Shown here in pieces: positions 44,442 to 53,893 of a DNA stretch of 64,000 nt. Each line of letters begins with the position of its first letter. Position 1 is the stretch's first letter. The notes beneath the pieces are model-generated. The model was not told where the DNA came from. It made no database searches and saw nothing but the letters and a program-made list of their open reading frames with translations. The DNA lies in contig CANQVH010000011.1 of the NCBI GenBank assembly GCA_947627245.1, positions 1-64,000 on the forward strand. The letters are read 5' to 3'. Position numbers and translations under genes: made by a program. The stretch is from an uncultured Lachnospiraceae bacterium. Its GTDB lineage: Bacteria; Bacillota; Clostridia; Lachnospirales; Lachnospiraceae.

Positions 44442-45818
44442 ATGTATCAGATAAATTATGACCGGCCGGTGCATGTACATTTTATCGGAATCGGAGGCAT
44501 CAGCATGAGCGGGCTGGCGGCCGTGCTTCTGCAGCGCGGCTTTACCGTGAGCGGTTCCGACACCCACGAAAGTCCGCTGACCGTATGGCTTGACGGGCTC
44601 GGGGCTTCCGTCTCTTACCCGCAAAGCGCCGGCAACATCCATGACGACATTGACGTGGTCGTGTACACGGCCGCGATCCATCCGGACAATCCGGAATATC
44701 AGGCGGCAAAGGAAAAAGAAATTCCCATGCTGACGCGGGCGGAGCTTCTCGGTCAGCTCATGAACAATTACGGCTCCTCCATCGCCGTATCCGGTACGCA
44801 CGGAAAGACGACGACCACCTCCATGCTCTCGCATATTATGATGCAGTGTGGGCTGGATCCGACGATCTCCGTCGGCGGAATCCTCCCCTCGATCGGCGGC
44901 AACGTCCGCATCGGCGCCTCAGACTATTTCCTGACGGAAGCCTGCGAGTACACAAACAGCTTTTTAAGCCTGTTCCCGACCATGGGGATCGTTCTGAACA
45001 TCGACGCGGATCATCTCGACTTTTTCAAGGATCTTGACGATATCCGCCATTCCTTCCGGCGCTTCTGCGAACAGATCCCGGCAGGCGGCGCGCTGGTTAT
45101 CAATGCGGAGATCCCGCGCCTTGACGAGCTCACGCAGGGGCTTTCCTGCCGTGTCGTCACCTACGGCGTCGGCTGCGGCGACTATCAGGCAATCAATATC
45201 TCTTACAACGAGCTCGGAGCCGGCAGCTTCGATCTGCAAAAGGGCGATGATATCCTCGGGCATTTCACGCTCTCCGTCCCCGGCAGACACAATGTCGCAA
45301 ACGCATGCGCCGCGCTCGCCGCAGGCTTTTTGCTCGATCTTCCTGCCGACCAAATGGCGGAGGGGCTTATAGAATTTAAAGGAACCGACCGCCGTTTCCA
45401 GAAAAAGGGAGAGATCGGCGGCGTGACGATCATCGACGACTACGCGCATCATCCGACAGAGATCCGCGTCACACTCGAAGCCGCGAAAAAGCTGCCGTAC
45501 CGTCAGGTATGGTGCGTGTTCCAGCCGCACACCTACACCCGCACAAAGGCCCTGATGGACGATTTTGTAAAGGCGCTCTCGATCGCAGACAAGATCGTGC
45601 TCGCCGACATCTACGCGGCGCGCGAGACTGACACGCTCGGGATCAGTTCCGATCTACTGCGTCGGAAGCTTGCCGACATGGGCAAGGACGCGTGGTACTT
45701 CCCGACCTTTGACGAGATCGAGACCTTCCTGCTCGAACACTGCGCGTCGGGCGACCTGCTGATCACGATGGGAGCAGGCGACGTCGTCCGAATCGGCGAG
45801 AAGCTGCTCGGAAAATAA
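44442..45818 (+). CDS. murC: UDP-N-acetylmuramate--L-alanine ligase
   Basis: A 458-residue Mur ligase adding L-Ala to UDP-MurNAc. The N-terminal Rossmann part has HFIGIGGISMSGLA; the ATP loop GTHGKTTTTSML is near residue 112; ACEYTNSFLSLFP, NIDADHLD and DDYAHHPTEI follow in order. AAAGGAG lies 9 bases before the ATG. A single gene on its own promoter. Confidence 0.96.
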   Translation: MYQINYDRPVHVHFIGIGGISMSGLAAVLLQRGFTVSGSDTHESPLTVWLDGLGASVSYPQSAGNIHDDIDVVVYTAAIHPDNPEYQAAKEKEIPMLTRAELLGQLMNNYGSSIAVSGTHGKTTTTSMLSHIMMQCGLDPTISVGGILPSIGGNVRIGASDYFLTEACEYTNSFLSLFPTMGIVLNIDADHLDFFKDLDDIRHSFRRFCEQIPAGGALVINAEIPRLDELTQGLSCRVVTYGVGCGDYQAINISYNELGAGSFDLQKGDDILGHFTLSVPGRHNVANACAALAAGFLLDLPADQMAEGLIEFKGTDRRFQKKGEIGGVTIIDDYAHHPTEIRVTLEAAKKLPYRQVWCVFQPHTYTRTKALMDDFVKALSIADKIVLADIYAARETDTLGISSDLLRRKLADMGKDAWYFPTFDEIETFLLEHCASGDLLITMGAGDVVRIGEKLLGK

Positions 45819-45836
45819 AAAAACTTTTGAACATTT

Positions 45837-46043
45837 TTATCCACACCGAAGATCACTGCCTCCGCGCATGATTTTCGGTGTTTTCCACATTATCCACAGA
45901 TTTATGCACATTTTGCTCCGTCGGGATCGTCCTTTCCTTTGTGGAAATGAGCGTTGACATAACTTTTCGACATAGATCCTGTCAATTCTGCATTTTTTTC
46001 ATGGTCCTTTGTTATTGTCAACTTCTTATCCACATTATCAACA
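45837..46043. promoter_or_regulatory. Cluster of DnaA boxes upstream of the primosome operon
   Basis: The gap 45819-46166 holds three perfect TTATCCACA boxes (45837-45845, 45890-45898, 46026-46034), plus TTTTCCACA (45881-45889) and TTATGCACA (45902-45910), both within the TTWTNCACA consensus, and a weaker TTATCAACA (46035-46043). Two pairs are directly adjacent. All lie on the same strand. An inverted repeat GTTGACATAAC (45953-45963) / GTTATTGTCAAC (46012-46023) lies between the two groups. The downstream genes encode DnaD- and DnaI-like proteins, so DnaA control of primosome supply, or a DnaA-titration site, is plausible. Confidence 0.8.
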
Positions 46044-46088
46044 CGCTCCACACAACGCCCGGCAGGGACAACTCCGCAAAACTGCCTG

Positions 46089-46117
46089 TTCTCATTTTCG
46101 GCAAACTATGGTATACT
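46089..46117 (+). promoter_or_regulatory. Candidate promoter of the dnaD-dnaI-prs operon
   Basis: TTCTCA, 17 bases, TATACT (46112-46117). The -35 is weak, consistent with a regulated promoter; the last DnaA boxes end 45 bases upstream. Confidence 0.5.
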
Positions 46118-46166
46118 AAATCATGTTTAGCGTACCGGTCTATACGGACGCCCGGAGGGAGAAAAC

Positions 46167-47255
46167 ATGAAGATCTTCACGGATGCCCCGGAGGGCATGA
46201 CGGTCGTGCAGAACGCCTTCATCGACCGCTTCATGCCGCATGCAAACGGGGAATTTGTTAAAGTATATTTGTATCTGCTCAGATGCGCCGATACGGGACA
46301 GGAGCTTTCGCTCGCCTCGATCGCGGACGTTTTCGATCATACGGAAAAGGATGTCCGCCGCGCGCTTTCCTACTGGGAGAAGCAGCAGCTCCTGAAGCTG
46401 AAGCTGTCGCCGGAGGACGTGATCGTATCCGCGACATTCCTTACTCCGCCTTCGGAGGAGCGCGCCGCCGACGTCCGTCCGGATTCCGACAGTCCGAAAA
46501 AGCAGGCCAAGGCCGCAAAGATGTCTGACGAGACGGCGCTACACGAGGACAAGCCTTCCTCTGCGGCAAAGATACAGATGCCCAGCCGCGCCCGCGTCAA
46601 GGAATTCTCCTCTCAGGAGGAGATCCGGCAGTTGTTCTTCGTCGCGGAACAGTATCTGAAGCACACGCTGTCCTCGGCGGAGCAGAGCGATCTCATCTAC
46701 TACTATGATACGCTCCACTTTTCGCCGGACCTGATCGAATACCTGATCGAGTACTGTGTCTCGAAGGATTCCACGAGCCGTCATTATATGCGGAAGGTCG
46801 CGCTCGGTTGGGCCGAGGCCGGCGTCTCCACGGTAGCTCAGGCGAAGCACGATACAAACCTTTACAACAAAAATTACTATGCCGTCCTCAATGCCTTCGG
46901 CATCAAGGGACGGGCTCCGGCAGAACCGGAACAGGAAAAGATGGCGCGCTGGTTCGGCGAATTCGGTTTCTCCATCGATCTTGTCTTGGAAGCATGCAAG
47001 CGCACGATCCGCAGCACCCATCAGCCCAGCTTTGAATATGCGGACAGTATTCTCACGAGCTGGCATGAGCTCGGCGTAAAATCAATGGAAGACATCGTTC
47101 TCCTTGACGCGCAGCACAAGCAGAAGCAAAAGAAGCCCGCCGACAAGCAGACGGCTCCCGCCGCTTTTAACCGCTTCAACAATTTTTACCAGCGGAAATA
47201 CGACTACAGCCAGCTCGAAAAGAAGCTTCTGAAGCCGACAAACAACACCACCTGA
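46167..47255 (+). CDS. DnaD domain-containing replication-initiation protein
   Basis: A 362-residue primosome protein. N-terminal winged-helix part (residues 1-90, FIDRFMPHANGEFVKVYLYL...), a charged linker (~95-150), then two DnaD/DnaB-type DDBH2 helical domains: LFFVAEQYLKHTLSSAEQSD to GWAEAGVSTVAQAK and ARWFGEFGFSIDLVLEA to SWHELGVKSMEDI. Such proteins recruit the helicase loader at origins and stalled forks. GGAGG lies 10 bases before the ATG. It is followed 15 bases later by the loader gene. Confidence 0.9.
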   Translation: MKIFTDAPEGMTVVQNAFIDRFMPHANGEFVKVYLYLLRCADTGQELSLASIADVFDHTEKDVRRALSYWEKQQLLKLKLSPEDVIVSATFLTPPSEERAADVRPDSDSPKKQAKAAKMSDETALHEDKPSSAAKIQMPSRARVKEFSSQEEIRQLFFVAEQYLKHTLSSAEQSDLIYYYDTLHFSPDLIEYLIEYCVSKDSTSRHYMRKVALGWAEAGVSTVAQAKHDTNLYNKNYYAVLNAFGIKGRAPAEPEQEKMARWFGEFGFSIDLVLEACKRTIRSTHQPSFEYADSILTSWHELGVKSMEDIVLLDAQHKQKQKKPADKQTAPAAFNRFNNFYQRKYDYSQLEKKLLKPTNNTT

Positions 47256-47270
47256 CCGGAGATTACAGCT

Positions 47271-48296
47271 ATGGGTCTGACCAATACACAATACAACACA
47301 ATCATGAGGGATTATCAAAGACAGCAGGCCACGAACCAGCGGGAGCTCGCCGCGCGCATCGAGGAGGTCTACGGACGTTTCCCGAAGCTGGCCGAGATCG
47401 ACGGGCGCATTGCGTCCGCCAGTACCGCGTGCGCACGCCGTCTCCTGTCGCACGATTCCGCTTCTCTGGAGGAACTGCGCTCCCAGATCGCATGGTATTC
47501 CGGGCAAAAGAAGATCATCCTTCAGGATGCCGGCTATCCCGACGATTATCTTTCCATGAGGTACCGCTGCCCCGACTGTCAGGACACCGGCTATATCGGC
47601 TCCAAGCGCTGCCACTGTTTCAATCAGGCCGCCATCGATCTGCTGTACACGCAGTCGAATCTCCGCGAGATCCTGAAAGAAGAAAATTTCTCTGCTTTTT
47701 CTATGGAATACTATTCCAAGGAGGTCAAGGACCCGCTCACCGGCCTTTCCTCTTTCCAGACCGCGGAACACGCGCTGAAGGAGTGCAAGCGTTTTGTGCA
47801 GGATTTTGACCGGAATTTCGAAAATATATTCCTTTACGGAGACACGGGGCTCGGCAAAACCTTCCTCGCGCACTGCATCGCGAAGGAGCTGCTGGAGAGC
47901 GCGCATTCCGTGGTCTATTTCTCCGCTTTCGGTCTGTTTGAGCTCTTTTCCGACTCTGCGTTTCGGAAGAAAGATACCTATGAGCAGTCGATCGAGGAAG
48001 AGCATATTTTTGACTGCGATTTTCTCATTATTGACGATCTCGGCACAGAGCTCGTGAACGCTTTCGTCTGCTCTGAGCTGTTCCATGTGATCAATGAACG
48101 GATCCAGTACAAAAGAAGCACGCTGATCTCGACGAATCTTCCGTTGATGACATTCGCCGACACGTATTCGGAGCGTATTTTTTCACGTATTTCGAGCAAT
48201 TATATCATGCTCAAAATGGTCGGCGACGACATTCGCCTGAAGAAAAAATTATCACACAGGGAGGGGCATACCGATGGAATTCCAATCCGCAAATGA
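47271..48296 (+). CDS. dnaI: DnaC/DnaI-type helicase loader ATPase
   Basis: A 341-residue AAA+ protein. An N-terminal helical region, then a zinc-binding set CPDCQDTGYIGSKRCHCF (residues ~98-115), then the ATPase: Walker A GDTGLGKTFLAHCIA (near 190), Walker B FLIIDDLGTE, sensor I STNLP. The zinc element before the AAA+ core is typical of DnaI-like loaders of Firmicutes. It loads the replicative helicase, with the DnaD-like protein encoded just upstream. Its end overlaps prs by 23 bases. Confidence 0.9.
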   Translation: MGLTNTQYNTIMRDYQRQQATNQRELAARIEEVYGRFPKLAEIDGRIASASTACARRLLSHDSASLEELRSQIAWYSGQKKIILQDAGYPDDYLSMRYRCPDCQDTGYIGSKRCHCFNQAAIDLLYTQSNLREILKEENFSAFSMEYYSKEVKDPLTGLSSFQTAEHALKECKRFVQDFDRNFENIFLYGDTGLGKTFLAHCIAKELLESAHSVVYFSAFGLFELFSDSAFRKKDTYEQSIEEEHIFDCDFLIIDDLGTELVNAFVCSELFHVINERIQYKRSTLISTNLPLMTFADTYSERIFSRISSNYIMLKMVGDDIRLKKKLSHREGHTDGIPIRK

Positions 48297-49452
48297 GAGA
48301 AACCTTGAAATGATTCCGGTCGGAGAACTTGGCATTATCGCGTTGAAGAGCTGTGAGACGCTCGGAAAAAAGATCGACGCGCATATCGTTCAGTGGCGCA
48401 AGGAGCGCGAGCATGAGCATTTGGGAAGTCCGCTTCTGCAGACGTACTCCAGAGACTCCTACCTCGTCGACACCAGCGTTCCCCGCTTCGGCACCGGTGA
48501 AGCGAAGGGCATCATCAACGACTCGGTCCGCGGCGATGACCTCTATATTCTTGTGGACGTCTGCAATTACAGCCTCACCTATTCGCTGTGCGGGCACACG
48601 AATCATATGTCCCCGGACGATCATTTTCAGGACTTGAAACGAATCATTGCGGCAGTCGGAGGCAAAGCCCGACGGATCAACGTCATCATGCCGTTTCTCT
48701 ATGAGAGCCGCCAGCATCGCCGCACCGGGCGCGAATCGCTTGACTGCGCGCTTGCACTCCAAGAGCTCGTCAAGATGGGCGTGGACAATATCATCACCTT
48801 CGACGCGCATGATCCGCGCGTCCAGAACGCGATCCCGCTGCACGGCTTCGAGACAGTGCAGCCAATCTACCAGTTCATCAAGGGATTGTACCGCGCCGCG
48901 CCGGATCTCAAGGTCGATCCGGATCATCTGATGATCATCAGCCCGGACGAGGGCGCCGCCGGCCGCGCGATCTATATGGCGAACCTGCTCGGGGTAGACA
49001 TGGGAATGTTTTATAAGAGACGGGACTACGCGCATATCGTAGACGGCCGCAATCCGATCGTGGCGCATGAGTTCCTCGGCTCCGATGTCAGCGGCAAGGA
49101 CGTCGTGATCCTCGACGATATGATCTCCTCCGGCGACAGCATGATCGACGTCGCCACGGAGCTGAAGAAGCGCAATGCGTCCCGGATCTTCATCTGCTCG
49201 ACGTTCGGCCTTTTCACGAACGGTCTTGAGAAGTTCGACCGCGCGCACGAGGACGGCCTGTTCTACGCGATGCTGACGACCAATCTGGTCTATCAGACGC
49301 CGGAGCTTCTGCAGAAGCCGTACTATATCGGCTGTGACCTGAGCAAATACATCGCGCTTCTGATTGACACGCTGAACCACGACGGTTCGGTGAGCGATCT
49401 GCTCAACCCGGTCGACCGCATCAATGCGTTTCTGGCGAAGCACAGGGGATAG
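48274..49452 (+). CDS. prs: Ribose-phosphate pyrophosphokinase (long clostridial form)
   Basis: A 392-residue enzyme making PRPP from ribose-5-phosphate and ATP. It is longer than the ~315-residue bacterial standard. Motifs: [20 protein letters not shown] for ATP binding, [24 protein letters not shown], and the PRPP loop [22 protein letters not shown] lies 7 bases before the start, inside the end of dnaI. Its last 32 bases overlap the convergent nfo gene. Confidence 0.93.
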   Translation: MEFQSANERNLEMIPVGELGIIALKSCETLGKKIDAHIVQWRKEREHEHLGSPLLQTYSRDSYLVDTSVPRFGTGEAKGIINDSVRGDDLYILVDVCNYSLTYSLCGHTNHMSPDDHFQDLKRIIAAVGGKARRINVIMPFLYESRQHRRTGRESLDCALALQELVKMGVDNIITFDAHDPRVQNAIPLHGFETVQPIYQFIKGLYRAAPDLKVDPDHLMIISPDEGAAGRAIYMANLLGVDMGMFYKRRDYAHIVDGRNPIVAHEFLGSDVSGKDVVILDDMISSGDSMIDVATELKKRNASRIFICSTFGLFTNGLEKFDRAHEDGLFYAMLTTNLVYQTPELLQKPYYIGCDLSKYIALLIDTLNHDGSVSDLLNPVDRINAFLAKHRG

Positions 49453-50278
49453 CGTCCTCTTCTCTCAACAATCTGATCTCTGCCGCATAGCCGGGAAGCT
49501 CGTTCGGAGTCTCAAGGCAGAACGGCAGATCCGCAAGCAGCGGATGGTGTACGATCCGGCGAAGCGCTTCCAGTCCGAGGAAGCCTTCGCCGATTTTTTC
49601 ATGCCGATCCTTATGGCTGCCAATCGGATTCTTCGAATCATTGACGTGGACGGCCCGCAGCCGCCTTAGCCCGATGACACGGTCAAATTCCGAAAGCACC
49701 TCCTCCAGATGTCCGACGATATCATAGCCCGCGTCGTAGACGTGGCAGGTATCCAGACAGACACCCAGCTTCTCCTTTCGTTCCACGCGCTCAATGATCT
49801 CCGCCAGCTCTTCGAAGCGTCCGCCGACCTCGGAGCCCTTCCCAGACATCGTCTCAAGCAGAACAGTCGTGTGCAGCTCCGGCGTCAGGATCCGGTTAAG
49901 CTGTTCCGCGATCAACGCAATCCCGCGTTCGATTCCCTGTCCCACATGACTGCCCGGATGAAAATTGTAGAGGTTCCCCGGCAGATATTCCATGCGCTTC
50001 AGATCATCGCACAGAGTCTGATGCGCAAACTCCCGCACGCGCTCGTCCGCCGAGCATGCATTCAGCGTGTACGGCGCGTGAGCGACGATCGTCCCGATCC
50101 CATGCTCCTTCGCAAAGGCCAGATACGCCTCCACGTCCCGCACATCCAGCTCCTTCGCCCTGCTGCCGCGCGGGTTCCTCGTAAAGAACTGAAAGGTATT
50201 CGCCCCGATTGAGACAGCTTCCTGTCCCATATGTAAAAATCCTCCGGCGGATGACAAATGACAGCCTATCTTCAACAT
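49421..50278 (-). CDS. nfo: Deoxyribonuclease IV (AP endonuclease)
   Basis: A 285-residue TIM-barrel endonuclease that cuts at abasic sites in base-excision repair. [12 protein letters not shown] at the N-terminus; zinc ligands in [58 protein letters not shown]-type stretch and LETP near the end. The start at 50278 has GGAG 7 bases upstream; the ATG 13 codons earlier does not fit the family. The 3' end overlaps prs. Confidence 0.95.
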   Translation of the reverse strand: MLKIGCHLSSAGGFLHMGQEAVSIGANTFQFFTRNPRGSRAKELDVRDVEAYLAFAKEHGIGTIVAHAPYTLNACSADERVREFAHQTLCDDLKRMEYLPGNLYNFHPGSHVGQGIERGIALIAEQLNRILTPELHTTVLLETMSGKGSEVGGRFEELAEIIERVERKEKLGVCLDTCHVYDAGYDIVGHLEEVLSEFDRVIGLRRLRAVHVNDSKNPIGSHKDRHEKIGEGFLGLEALRRIVHHPLLADLPFCLETPNELPGYAAEIRLLREEDAIPCASPETH

Positions 50279-50349
50279 CACGTCTCTCCTGTTTTCAAAT
50301 ATCAATATTTCCGTCACGTACCCGGCGCTTCCCGCCGCGGCATGGTTAC

Positions 50350-52104
50350 TCAGTGAATTCTCTCCAAAATCTCCCGCTCACGCTTCTGGCAGGTGAAAAG
50401 GATCACCTGACGGCCGCTGTTCTTCAGCCAGCGAAGCGCCGCCTCCAGCCTTTCGTCGTCGTAAAGGGCAAACGGCTCATCCAGAAGGATCGGCAGACGA
50501 TTCTCCCCGCAAAGAAGCTCGGCCGCGGCCATGCGCAGAGCAAAGCAGATCTGCTGCATGGTTCCTCCGCTTACCTGATGAAGTCCCAGCACGCGGGACG
50601 GCGTATGGATCCGGACCTCCGCGGTCTCATCCAGAAGGATGCGGCAGTAGCGCCCTCCGGTCAGCTCGGAAAGGATCTCGGAAGCCCGCCTGTTCAACTG
50701 CCGCCCGGACTGCGCATAGATGCCGGAGGACAGATCGCAAATCCGGTCGATCGCCAGCGTCAGCGCCGCGATCTCCGTGTCCGCATCCTCCGGCCTGACA
50801 TGTCTTTGATACAGCAGTTCCAGCTCGTCCTGAAGCTTCCGGTACGCCTCCTCGCGCCTGCGGATCTCCTCGGCGAGATGCCTTTGTCGCTGTCCCGTAT
50901 CCGCGTATCCGTTCGCTCCCCACGATCCCTGCACGTTTCCCGGATATCCCGGAGGCGCCCCTTCCGGTCCATATTCCGGACGGATCCGCGGATCGTCTTC
51001 TCTCTTTGGATCCTGCTCTTCCTCTGAGCGGAACATCAGCTTCACGGGAGCGATCAGAGCCAGAAAAAGGACGCCGCAAATCCCCAGAAAGATCCGTACC
51101 CGGATATCCCTCAGCAGCCAAACCGCCGCAAGACAAAGCGCTCCCGTGAGAAACAACAGCAGCCGAATCGCCAGACGGCTTCTACGGTAGAACGCCTCAT
51201 CGTCCGCCTTCGCCCGCGAATTGTCCGTCCCGTCTCCGTCCGCAAAATTCCCGGAATTGTCCGGATAGCCGTCCCTGCCCGCGATCTCCCCGGGGCTGCC
51301 CGGATAGCCGCCTCGGCCTGCAACGTCCCCGGGTCTGTCCGGATAGCCGCCTCGGCCTACGACATTTCCGGGACTGCCCGGATAGCTACCTCGGCCTGCA
51401 GCATCCCCGGCCCTTCCCGGATAGCCGCCTCGACCCGCCGCGCTTCCATACTGCCCTTTCAGCAGATCGATCTCACCCCGCAGTTGCTCCGCCTTCGCCT
51501 GCTTTTCCCCGATCCGGGCTTCCATCGCCTCATCGTCTTTTTTCTTCTGCTGCTCCACCTGCTTCTTGCGTTTGCGCAGGCTCTGCAGCGCCCGCGAGAC
51601 ATCCATCTGTCCGCCGGGACCGCCGTCGCTGTTGACCATGTAACGCCGCAGCTCCTGCGCAAGCGCCTCCGTCGTCTCTGCTCCGGACTGCGGAATGCAC
51701 AGCGTGTTGACAAAAGCCGCCTCTCCGACGCCTCCGAGCAGCACGTCCATCGCCTGCTCCGGCTGCGGCGACTCCCACAGCGTCGTCTCGCAGGTCACCG
51801 AAAGCGGCTTCGCGCTCCGGTCAAAGCACCGGTCGATCCGATAGACCTGTCCCTTGCTCTCGATCTTCATGCTTCCGAGAAAAGCGCCCGGAGCATCCCA
51901 CGGCTGGCGAAGCTGGTACTCGTCGCTTCTGGCCGCCTTTCCGCGCGCACGGGGAAGCCCGAACAGCATCGCACGGATAAACGAATGAATGGTCGTCTTT
52001 CCGGTCTCGTTGCCTCCGTAGATGATGTTCAGCCCCGGCTTGAGCGTGATTCTATGATTTTCGAATTTTCCGTAGCGCTGCAAAAACAGCTCCCGTATTT
52101 CCAT
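50350..52104 (-). CDS. YhaN-like SMC/Rad50-type AAA ATPase with glycine-rich repeat insert
   Basis: A 584-residue ATPase. Residues 1-60 hold the Rad50-like nucleotide site ([33 protein letters not shown]). A short coiled coil (~175-215) leads into a Gly/Pro/Tyr repeat (~221-286), then two membrane segments (~305-350). The C-terminal half has the signature [15 protein letters not shown] and Walker [14 protein letters not shown]. YhaN proteins are usually longer with more coiled coil. The start at 52104 shares a base with the stop of the nuclease gene (TAATG), so the two work as a pair like SbcC/SbcD. Confidence 0.82.
   Translation of the reverse strand: MEIRELFLQRYGKFENHRITLKPGLNIIYGGNETGKTTIHSFIRAMLFGLPRARGKAARSDEYQLRQPWDAPGAFLGSMKIESKGQVYRIDRCFDRSAKPLSVTCETTLWESPQPEQAMDVLLGGVGEAAFVNTLCIPQSGAETTEALAQELRRYMVNSDGGPGGQMDVSRALQSLRKRKKQVEQQKKKDDEAMEARIGEKQAKAEQLRGEIDLLKGQYGSAAGRGGYPGRAGDAAGRGSYPGSPGNVVGRGGYPDRPGDVAGRGGYPGSPGEIAGRDGYPDNSGNFADGDGTDNSRAKADDEAFYRRSRLAIRLLLFLTGALCLAAVWLLRDIRVRIFLGICGVLFLALIAPVKLMFRSEEEQDPKREDDPRIRPEYGPEGAPPGYPGNVQGSWGANGYADTGQRQRHLAEEIRRREEAYRKLQDELELLYQRHVRPEDADTEIAALTLAIDRICDLSSGIYAQSGRQLNRRASEILSELTGGRYCRILLDETAEVRIHTPSRVLGLHQVSGGTMQQICFALRMAAAELLCGENRLPILLDEPFALYDDERLEAALRWLKNSGRQVILFTCQKREREILERIH
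51246..51443 (-). repeat. 39-bp minisatellite inside the YhaN-like gene
   Basis: About five tandem 39-base units, each encoding a 13-residue motif like [13 protein letters not shown] (variants [44 protein letters not shown]). The period keeps the reading frame, so unit gain or loss would change protein length only. The repeat stands between the coiled coil and the membrane segments. Confidence 0.9.
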
Positions 52105-53159
52105 TATTTCTCCTCCGCGTACAACAGCGCCTCCAGTCCGTAGCAAAGCGCCTTCTCCTCGATCAGCCCCCGCGGAGCCTCCCCAAAGCTCTCAATATAA
52201 TTCCCGATCAACTGTCCGCGGTACTGCCTGCGCAGTTCCTCCGGATGAAACGCCGGGACCGTCCGATCCGTGATCTCCAGAATCCGCCCGCATTTCATGT
52301 ACTCGCGGATGTCCGGTCGAAACTGCGGATGACGGCCGCCGGTCAGCGTGATCCGGTACATGTGCTGCGTCCCGCAGCGGCGGATCAGCTCTGAGAGCTT
52401 TTCCCTCACCGAGTACGTGGTATCCTCCTCCGTGACCGCGAGCTCTTCCTGCCGATACTGGCGTCCGGCGCTCTCCACAAAAGAAAGCCGCACACCATGT
52501 CTGTGCGTTTCTCCGATCACGTAGCCGTGCGGCCCCGGATCGTCGCGATCGATCGGCTCAAGCGCGCCCGCGTACATCGCGAGATTCCGGATATACACCT
52601 GCGGTCTGTGAATGTGTCCCAGCGCGATATAATCAAAGCCCGCCGCTGCAAGGCTTTCCTTCCGCATCGGAATATGCTCTGCATCGCCGCCGTGCGCCAG
52701 CAGGATCTTGAAATAATCGCCATCCTCCGCGCGCAGGTTGTCGTACTTCGGCTCCGGGATCTCCTGCGCATGATAGCTCAGCCCATAGACCTCCGTGCGC
52801 AGTGACGGAAGCCGGACGCGCTCGCACTCCGGCGAGAACAGACCGATCACGTTCTCATTCCACGGGAACCCGAGATAAGGAGAGCCGGGCTTCAGATAAT
52901 CATGGTTCCCCGCGATCATCACCACAACGGTCTGCTGCAGCGTCGAAAACAGATAATTCACCTCGCGAAGCTCAGAGAGCTCCGGCTGGCGGTGAAACAA
53001 ATCCCCCGCGATCAACAGCAGATCGATCTTTTTCTCATTCGCATCCTCAATGCAACGCCGAAAGCTCTCCCACAGCTCCCTGCCGCGATCCTTCGCCCAC
53101 AGAAAGCCGTGATCCGGCGCGGCGCCTAGGTGCACATCCGCAATATGCATGAAACGCAT
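52104..53159 (-). CDS. YhaO-like DNA repair exonuclease (SbcD/Mre11 family)
   Basis: A 351-residue calcineurin-like phosphoesterase. Metal-binding motifs in order: MHIADVHLG (residues 4-12), IAGDLFHR, IAGNHDYL, LLAHGGD, LGHIHRPQ. A C-terminal ~150-residue cap follows. In Mre11/SbcD-type pairs it processes DNA ends with the ATPase encoded just downstream. The start at 53159 has GGGAGGG 5 bases upstream; the frame runs on 21 codons upstream without a ribosome site. Confidence 0.9.
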   Translation of the reverse strand: MRFMHIADVHLGAAPDHGFLWAKDRGRELWESFRRCIEDANEKKIDLLLIAGDLFHRQPELSELREVNYLFSTLQQTVVVMIAGNHDYLKPGSPYLGFPWNENVIGLFSPECERVRLPSLRTEVYGLSYHAQEIPEPKYDNLRAEDGDYFKILLAHGGDAEHIPMRKESLAAAGFDYIALGHIHRPQVYIRNLAMYAGALEPIDRDDPGPHGYVIGETHRHGVRLSFVESAGRQYRQEELAVTEEDTTYSVREKLSELIRRCGTQHMYRITLTGGRHPQFRPDIREYMKCGRILEITDRTVPAFHPEELRRQYRGQLIGNYIESFGEAPRGLIEEKALCYGLEALLYAEEK

Positions 53160-53291
53160 GGTATCCCTCCCAGATTCAGCCAAGCATGACAAAAAGTTTT
53201 TCCTTTTTATCAAGTATATCATAGATTTTTATATACAACCATGTTATAATCAGAAATATTAGCACAAATATTGGGAAAAAGGGAGGTACTT

Positions 53292-53735
53292 ATGAGCAAA
53301 ATATTTCAGGAATTCAAAACATTTGTGATGCGTGGAAACGTCATCGATATGGCGGTCGGTGTTGTGGTCGGCGGCGCGTTCAGCAACATCGTCAATTCTC
53401 TGGTAAACGACGTCGTGATGCCTGTCGTCTCTCTCGTCACCGGAAAGATCAACTTCGCCGATATGATGATCGCGCTTGACGGCGGCAAATACGCGTCTCT
53501 CGCGGCGGCACAGGAAGCGGGCGCGCCGGTAATCGCGTACGGCAATTTCATCCAGATCGTCGTGCAGTTCCTTTTGACCGCTTTCGTGCTCTTCATGGTC
53601 ATCAAGGGGATCAACAAGCTGCACAAGCCTGCGCCGGAGCCAGCTCCGACCACCAAGATCTGCCCGTTCTGCAAATCCGAGATCCACATCGAGGCAGTCA
53701 AGTGCCCGCACTGCGCGTCCGAACTGCAGGAATGA
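53292..53735 (+). CDS. mscL: Large-conductance mechanosensitive channel with C-terminal zinc ribbon
   Basis: A 147-residue channel that opens under membrane tension to release solutes. TM1 region FKTFVMRGNVIDMAVGVVVGGAF is classical MscL; TM2 is near residues 80-103. The C-terminus does not end in the usual helix bundle but in CPFCKSEIHIEAVKCPHC, a four-cysteine zinc ribbon. The start at 53292 has GGGAGG 5 bases upstream. A TATAAT at 53245-53250 is the likely -10. Confidence 0.95.
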   Translation: MSKIFQEFKTFVMRGNVIDMAVGVVVGGAFSNIVNSLVNDVVMPVVSLVTGKINFADMMIALDGGKYASLAAAQEAGAPVIAYGNFIQIVVQFLLTAFVLFMVIKGINKLHKPAPEPAPTTKICPFCKSEIHIEAVKCPHCASELQE

Positions 53736-53749
53736 TATTTTCGGGATAA

Positions 53750-53840
53750 CGATCGGGCAGGAAGCGCTTTCTCCTCCTGCCCGACTGCGCGGTCCGCATG
53801 CTGTGTCAGCAGTTGATTTCCGCATACAGGCCCGCGTAAT
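53750..53840. repeat. Dispersed two-hairpin repeat, copy 3
   Basis: Hairpin 1: CGGGCAGGA with TCCTGCCCG (about 53754-53783). Hairpin 2 region: CTGCGCGGTCCGCATGCTG then CAGCAG, and GGCCCGCG to close. The order and the CTGCGCG..CCGCRTG core match copies 1 and 2, though the first hairpin differs in sequence and keeps its pairing. Directly after mscL, before a terminator. Confidence 0.65.
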
Positions 53841-53844
53841 ATAT

Positions 53845-53878
53845 AACACCGCCTCTGCAGATTGGCAGGGGCGGTGTT
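53845..53878. terminator. Bidirectional terminator between mscL and the HD-GYP/GGDEF gene
   Basis: AACACCGCCTCTGC (53845-53858) pairs with GCAGGGGCGGTGTT (53865-53878) over 14 bp with one wobble. ATATAT flanks one side. Confidence 0.85.
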
Positions 53879-53893
53879 CATTATAAGGATGAC

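Noticed and set aside
45837-46043. DnaA boxes read as the main chromosomal origin
   Set aside because: dnaA, dnaN, rpmH and other origin neighbours are missing and no skew can be computed here; only a regulatory or titration site is supported.
51246-51443. Tandem repeat considered as a CRISPR array
   Set aside because: Units are directly adjacent without unique spacers and keep the reading frame of a gene; no cas genes are near.
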